Source: Okapia johnstoni
Lineage: Eukaryota; Chordata; Mammalia; Artiodactyla; Giraffidae
NCBI GenBank assembly: GCA_024291935.2
Contig: CM044306.1
Coordinates: forward strand, 25,317,501-25,381,500
Direction: 5' to 3'
DNA length: 64,000 nucleotides
Shown: positions 58,991 to 64,000 of the stretch, piece by piece
How the letters are laid out: each line of letters begins with the position of its first letter
Numbering within the stretch: position 1 is the first letter of the stretch
Position numbers and translations under genes: made by a program
Notes under the pieces: model-generated
What the model was told of the DNA's origin: nothing
Databases searched by the model: none
Seen by the model: only the letters and a program-made list of their open reading frames with translations

Positions 58991-59869
58991 GAGGCTTGGA
59001 GTTAAAGATGATTTCATGTCTTCCTTTGCCTTCTTTGTGGGTCCTGCCTCCCTCCTTACCTCCTGCACTCAGACCAACAGTGAGCATCTCTGATTGGGAT
59101 GTCAGAGTCCCCTGGTGTCCTGCAGAGGAGTCTGGATGCCTTAGGTGGCCCCAAGCTCAGGGATGATTTGCCCTGATGGTGCATGGTACATGTTATCTGC
59201 CCCCCACACCCCCCATGGATATGTTCTAGAACAAGGTTCAACCCAGAGATGGGGGTTAGAGGATGGTCTAGGTGCTGGATAAAGGTGTGCGGTCTGCTGA
59301 CCCTCAGGAAACCTGACCATTGGACTGGGCAAGCCTCTTTGGCTTCATTTTCTTTGTTAAGGGGGGGGGGAGTATTAGAGTGGGGCCTCTTTCCCTGATC
59401 TTGTCTGGAAAGGGCAAGCCAACTAGGCAGACTGCCAACTGCCCAGAGGGAAAAAGGTGTCAGACTCTGAGGGCATAGTGTAATAAATAGTCCCCTCTCC
59501 CAGAAGACCACTGAGAGTTCAAGACTGGCGCGGGTGCAAGCCGGAATGAGAGCAGGGACTCCCGCCAGGAGAGAAAGGCACTTCTTCAGGGATCTGCTCA
59601 TTAGCATGAAATGCAAAAAGCCCGGCCTCATTTGCACAACTAGGTGCCAGATTCGGCGAAAGGGCAATCTGGGAGGCAGCAACAGCTCTGCCCTCCCAGC
59701 ACTGCATCCCCTGAAACCCGCCCGGGAGGGAGCTGAGACACCCACCCAACTCGGCAGGAGGCGTGGGTGACGGAGCCTTGGGAGAGCGAAAAACTCCAGG
59801 GAGTCGGGGTGAGAGTGGGGGGATGGCGGGTGTAGGAAGGTCATCCAGTCCATTCCTCTGCCTCTCGGC
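58991..59869. other. Intergenic upstream of CACNA1G, possible distal regulatory sequence
   Basis: No gene recognised. It holds a G10 run at 59360-59369 and a cluster of octamer-like sites near 59600-59636. A 265-codon minus-strand open frame (59853-59056) has no recognisable domain. Confidence 0.4.
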
Positions 59870-60899
59870 AGCGGCGCGTAAGCGGCCCTGAAGTCTCCAG
59901 AGAAGAACTAACTGCTCTGCTTGGTTGCGCAGTGTCTACCTCCAGCAGAGGTGGGAAAGCACTTCACGGAGTCTTAATCCTGGATGCCCTCTCCTCCCCA
60001 CTTCACCCCAGAACTCCGCTCCAGGGTACACACCGCCTTTAGGGGTAGCGCTGCGGGCGAGAGGGACCTGGGGCCGACAGAGCCGGAGGATTCAGGAGGG
60101 AGAGGCGGGGTGAGGGCCGGGGTCTGCGCCCGTGTGCGCGAGCGTGAGTAACAGCAAACCCTCGAGGACCTGCTCGGGGTAAGGTGGAAATGCGCGAGGA
60201 GAGTAGCCCTGCCAATCTGCTTTCCTGCAGACAGACATATTGGAACTCGGGAAGGAGAAACTGAGGCACTGAATGGGGGCTTCGTGAAACTGCAGGTTAA
60301 GAGTCGGCAAAGCCCAGTTCTATGCTTCCACCGCCTCCCACACACTGGAGACCCCTGCAAGTCCCTCGGCAGGAACATCCCCTTTCTCTGCAGTTGCTCT
60401 TAGAGATCCGGGCTCTGGGTCCATTGTGACCCGCCTGGGGCCATGTGTTCAAACACGAAGCCGTCTCCGGAAGCTCAGGAGTGTCAACATGATATCAACG
60501 TCAGCAGGTTAGGGTTAGGAGATTAGGGTCAAAGTAGCAAAAGTGGACCTGGGAGGAGGACCAACAAGCCCAAGAGGTTGGTAAAGACCACGCCCAGACC
60601 TTGTCTGCTTCAACCTTTCCTTGGCTCCGCCCATTTCCCTAAGACTAGCGCCCCCCCAGCCTGCAGTACTATCCCCCGGCCTTCCCGCTCTGCTCTCCCC
60701 TTCCTCAGTCCTGCTCCCAGGCTTAACTCCAGAATGAAAGATTAACCAAGGTTTTGCTCTAGGACCCTGGTCACACCCCTCACTCCGGGCCGTCTGCTTT
60801 CTTCTGCACCAGGCCCTCCCAGAGCTGAGCCCCGCCCTCCATTTGCGGTCCAATTCTGGGGTCTTGGACAAAGGATGCCCCGGGGCCCGCAGCGATATC

Positions 60900-61300
60900 C
60901 CAAGACCCCACTCCAAATACTTTTGAGTCCCTGGGGCTCCCTCCAGAAGAGTCCCAGAGCCCTTAGCGGCCAATGGGAAAGTGGGTTCGGTCTGGGTAGC
61001 TGTCTAATTGGCTCCGGTCTTCGGGAGCTGACACCAGGGGCAAGAGGAGGGGAGAGGGGCGGTCCCGGTCTTTGGGGTGGGAACCGGATTCCAGCTGTGG
61101 CTCTCTCCCCGGCACCCCCGCCCGCACTGCCACGCCGACCGGCCAATGGACGTGCGGCTCGGGGCCGGCGGCGCGCGGGTCATTGGCTGCGAGGCTGGCT
61201 GGGGAGAGGCGGGGCCGAGGCTTGAAGTTGGAGTGAGGGATCCAGCTGTGGTGTGCGCCCCGCCCTCTCGAAACCTCCCGGGGCCCCGGCTGGCCAGAGG
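60900..61300 (+). promoter_or_regulatory. CACNA1G: CACNA1G proximal promoter with four CCAAT boxes
   Basis: This CpG-rich, TATA-less stretch precedes the start codon. CCAAT occurs at 60970-60974 and 61143-61147, and its reverse ATTGG at 61007-61011 and 61182-61186. They form two opposed pairs spaced 37 and 39 bp. Such spacing is typical of NF-Y-bound promoters. The TSS is not fixed by the sequence. Confidence 0.6.
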
Positions 61301-61542
61301 ATGGACGAGGAGGAGGATGGAGCGGGCGCCGAGGAGTCAGGACAGCCCCGGAGCTTCATGCGGCTCAACGACCTGTCGAGGGCCAGGGACCGGCCGGGGC
61401 CGGGGTCGGCGGAAAAGGACCCCGGCAGCGCGGACTCCGAGGCGGAGGGGCTGCCATACCCTGCACTGGCCCCGGTGGTTTTCTTCTACTTGAGCCAGGA
61501 CAGCCGCCCGCGGAGCTGGTGTCTCCGCACGGTCTGTAACCC
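61301..61542 (+). CDS. CACNA1G: CACNA1G exon 1, Cav3.1 T-type calcium channel N-terminus (partial)
   Basis: ATG 61301 opens [20 protein letters not shown], the known Cav3.1 N-terminus. The exon runs through [20 protein letters not shown] to ..LRTVCNP, 80 codons plus two bases. It encodes only the cytosolic N-terminal segment; the next exon (WFERISML.., start of helix IS1) was not found and lies beyond the window. The protein is the pore-forming alpha-1G subunit of low-voltage-activated calcium channels, in the plasma membrane of neurons and pacemaker cells. The open frame runs on to about 61603, but family resemblance stops exactly at the AT-AC donor 61543, so the exon ends there. The segment after LNDLS (RARDRPGPG) differs from the human GAGGRPGPG as I remember it. 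Confidence 0.95.
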
Positions 61543-61550
61543 ATATCCTC
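61543..61550 (+). other. CACNA1G: U12-type AT-AC 5' splice site of CACNA1G intron 1
   Basis: ATATCCTC directly follows AAC CC at the point where CACNA1G homology ends. It matches the minor-spliceosome donor consensus ATATCCTT in 7 of 8 positions, and no GT donor exists at this boundary. Voltage-gated calcium and sodium channel genes are known to keep U12 introns at homologous positions. The matching AC acceptor would lie outside the window. Confidence 0.85.
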
Positions 61551-62230
61551 CTGGGCACGACGGCCGGGCTGGGGGGTCCGCAGGGGGGCGGGCCACCGCC
61601 TGAGGGAACCAAAACCCAGGTGAGTCGGAGAAGTGAGCCTGGAAGATGGGCAGATGAGAGGGGGGCTGCTAGGGAGGGGAGGGGGTGTCAGAGTGGGAGC
61701 GGAGACGGGAGCAGCTTTGGCTGATACCCCAGGCGAGCCCCACCTCGGTACACACACCTCAGTCCTTGAGGGGTTGGGATCCAGGCCAGGAAAAGAGAGG
61801 CGACGTGCCCCCATTGGTTGGCAGCTGGATGCTCTCCAGATGTGGGCAAGGGAGGGTCGTCATCCTCCAGATGTGGGAAGCTTCGGGAGCCCGGGAGCTC
61901 TATTCCGCCCACCGCCAGTTAGCGAGCTGGGTTTGGTTTCCGAGTTTGGGGGGTGGGGTGGGGAGGAAGCTGCGGGGACGGGGGAGGGGGTACCGCAATC
62001 TCCTGGGTTTCCCTGCTGCCCCAGCTCCAAAGTTTGCAGTGGATTCTAGGGTCTAATTCCTTCACCCCACCCCACCCCCGCCCCGACCTGGTCCTTGCGA
62101 CTGACGTTTTCACTGACCCTGAGGGAGATGCTGGGGGGCGGGGACCAGGTCCTAACCCCCCCCCCCCACCCCGCGGGCTGGAGGCACAACAAGGAGATTC
62201 CGGCGGCGGCTGATGTCAGGGGCGCAGAAT

Positions 62231-64000
62231 GAGAACAAGATGTGGCGGAGGAGAGCTATCTGCCCCCGGAGTCGGAGTAAAGACCCTTTCAGTAGGAACC
62301 AGGGGCTCCGAATGCCTCCCTTCTCCCCAGTTCTTTATTCAATGCGGGGTGCTTAAGGTTGGCTTGGGGACTTTTGTGCTAGATTTTTTTCTTGTGGAGG
62401 GAAAGACTGTGGCAAGAGCTTTGGCAAGTGGGGGATGGGATTAAGCAGGTCCAAGTTACCCATCCCCTTTCTAGAGGAGCGATCCTGCCTGACTGCAGAG
62501 CAGGTATGGGAGACCTTCCGAGAAAGCAGTGGGGGCACCGGGAACAGTGAGACTGTGAGCTGGTTCACTGAGGAAAGCTCAGGTCCACCACCTCAAGTCC
62601 TCCTCGGATGGCTTTGTGAAAGGCAAGCCCCACATTCCAGGAAGATAGGTTTAGCACTGCCCTCTCTCCCCTGTCTAGAATTGTTTGGGAGACCCCAGCC
62701 CCCTCACCCCCATGGCTTCTCCCCCTTAGCCCCTAGCACAAAGCTCTGCTTGACTAATGGCCAGCTCCAGGCTCCTGGGTGAGTCCCACCAATGCCGAAA
62801 GGAATGGGGAATGGGATGGGCTGCCATCCCTGGTCTTGACAGCTTCTCCTGGCTCTTTCTTCCCAGCTCAGAGTCCCTTTTGGACCCAAGGTGAGAGATG
62901 TCAGTTCTCCCCTGTAACCAGTTGAGAGCCCAACTGGGACTCTGCTTTGGGGAGGGGGAGAGCTTGGTGCCACCCTCTCTCTCTGCAGCTCTGCTGCCTC
63001 TAGTGCGCAAAGCAGAGATGTGAGCTTGGATCCCCCCCACCCCCATCCTGTGCACCCTGTGGGTCTTTAGGAAGCTCCCCTCATCATACCCTCTCTCCAT
63101 CCCCTGCCCTTTCCTTTCTCTCTGAGCTGCAGGAAAAGGGGGTTGCCTCAAAGGTCTGTGGACCTGCTGAACTGGCACATTTGGGCTCCCCACCCCCCCA
63201 CCCCAGAGTCCTTTCTCAGTGGTAGAAGTGGGGAACAAATGTCTCTGAAAAAGAACAGTCTCAGGGCATCCCTCCTCTCCACTCCTAATCACCCACTCTC
63301 TCCATGAATGTGAAAAAGCACTAGACCCAACTCCTCCTTCTCAGGAGCCCCCGGGGTGTGTGGTGGTGGTAGTATGTGTGTAGAGAGAAATCTCGTCTCT
63401 TTCCCTCCAAAAAGCTGCAGACCTCTTGGCCAGCATCTCCCCTATCTACACTATCTTAGGTGCTAGTGGATGGTCTGGGATCAGATTTCTTCCTTGAGGA
63501 AATCTGGAAAAGGGCAAGTGGAGAGGGCTGGAATGAGGAAAGAGAGGTGGAGGCCCAGTACTCATCTTGGGAGTTGGGGGGCAAGCTTACCTCTAGTGGT
63601 GGGAGCTGGGGTGTGGGGCATCAGCATTACTAGGTCTGGACAAGCCACTAAGCCTGGATTGGCAGAGGATGGGTGGAGAACAATTTCTTGGCAAGGGAGC
63701 TGCTTCAGATGTGCCCTCACCACACTCATCACATCCTGTATCGAAAGAAACCTGTGTTTTCACATCAGAGGGGCTCTGGACTAACTCTTGGACCTCAATC
63801 TTTCTCTCAGTCCTTTTGGTATCCTCGAGGCTTCCCTTGGCTGCACCTCTGGGCCTGAGGGACAGGACACCTCCCATCAACTAACCGAAGCTCGCTAGGT
63901 TCTTCTTGACATTCTTCTCAGCCCCTTTAAGAGAGCAGGTTTCCTAGAGAGGGTATCTAGACCCAGGTGGGACGTGGTGTATGTGTGAATGTGTGCGTGT
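62231..64000 (+). other. CACNA1G: CACNA1G intron 1 (5' part), no exon recognised
   Basis: No stretch resembles the expected exon 2. Only short TG-rich tracts (about 63355-63385 and 63970-64000) stand out. Confidence 0.6.

Larger units (their letters stand above)
59870..62230. other. CpG island over CACNA1G promoter and exon 1
   Basis: CpG density rises at about 59870, peaks around exon 1 and fades after about 62230. Homopolymer C runs at 62157-62167 border the downstream edge. Confidence 0.7.

Noticed and set aside
59056..59853. 265-codon minus-strand open frame upstream of CACNA1G
   Set aside because: No recognisable domain and no promoter or splice context; it overlaps the edge of the GC-rich promoter region. 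Kept only as intergenic.
61543..61603. Continuation of the CACNA1G exon 1 frame to the TGA at 61601-61603
   Set aside because: Resemblance to Cav3.1 ends at the AT-AC donor, so this stretch is intron.
62726..63292. 188-codon minus-strand open frame in CACNA1G intron 1
   Set aside because: No family resemblance; random opening in GC-rich intron.
1..64000. CRISPR arrays, operons, phage, integrative elements, toxin systems
   Set aside because: The window is vertebrate nuclear DNA with spliced genes; no such structures are present.

Overview
The window is nuclear DNA from a bovid ruminant (cattle, sheep or goat type). Two things show this. The interspersed repeats are ruminant-specific: BovB/RTE LINEs, BOV-A2 and Bov-tA tRNA-derived SINEs, and CHR-type SINEs. 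The exon-intron genes are in the conserved order MYCBPAP - EPN3 - SPATA20 - CACNA1G, all on the + strand, which is the gene order I know from human 17q21.33. Exons were joined by hand using AG/GT sites, reading-phase continuity and remembered family sequence. No alignment was run.

Layout. 1-11.6 kb is intergenic and repeat-rich: L1 3' ends, CHR SINEs, an antisense BovB carrying a BOV-A2 insertion, an old LTR-like fragment and a Bov-tA with clear target duplications. 11.6-12.4 kb is a CpG-island promoter with cAMP-response elements and an RFX-like X-box. 12.3-33.1 kb is MYCBPAP (19 coding exons, 960 aa predicted). 33.1-37.7 kb is intergenic. 37.9-43.7 kb is EPN3 (9 coding exons); in this sequence its last exon carries a frameshift that removes the conserved C-terminal NPF motif. 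43.9-47.6 kb is intergenic with L2/MIR relics. 47.7-55.5 kb is SPATA20 (16 coding exons, 779 aa predicted). 55.7-59.9 kb is intergenic with an 83/90-bp tandem duplication holding octamer motifs and a cluster of tRNA-derived SINEs. 59.9-62.2 kb is the CpG-rich CACNA1G promoter and exon 1. The rest of the window is CACNA1G intron 1, which opens with a U12-type AT-AC donor.

The four genes are neighbours by synteny and do not form a pathway. MYCBPAP and SPATA20 are testis/sperm-associated, EPN3 is an endocytic adaptor, and CACNA1G is the Cav3.1 T-type calcium-channel pore subunit. I found no real tRNA, rRNA, CRISPR or operon structure and no convincing new system. The points most worth checking are the EPN3 C-terminal frameshift, the U12 donor in CACNA1G, the two phase-compatible first exons and promoter motifs of MYCBPAP, and a candidate 48-nt cassette exon.
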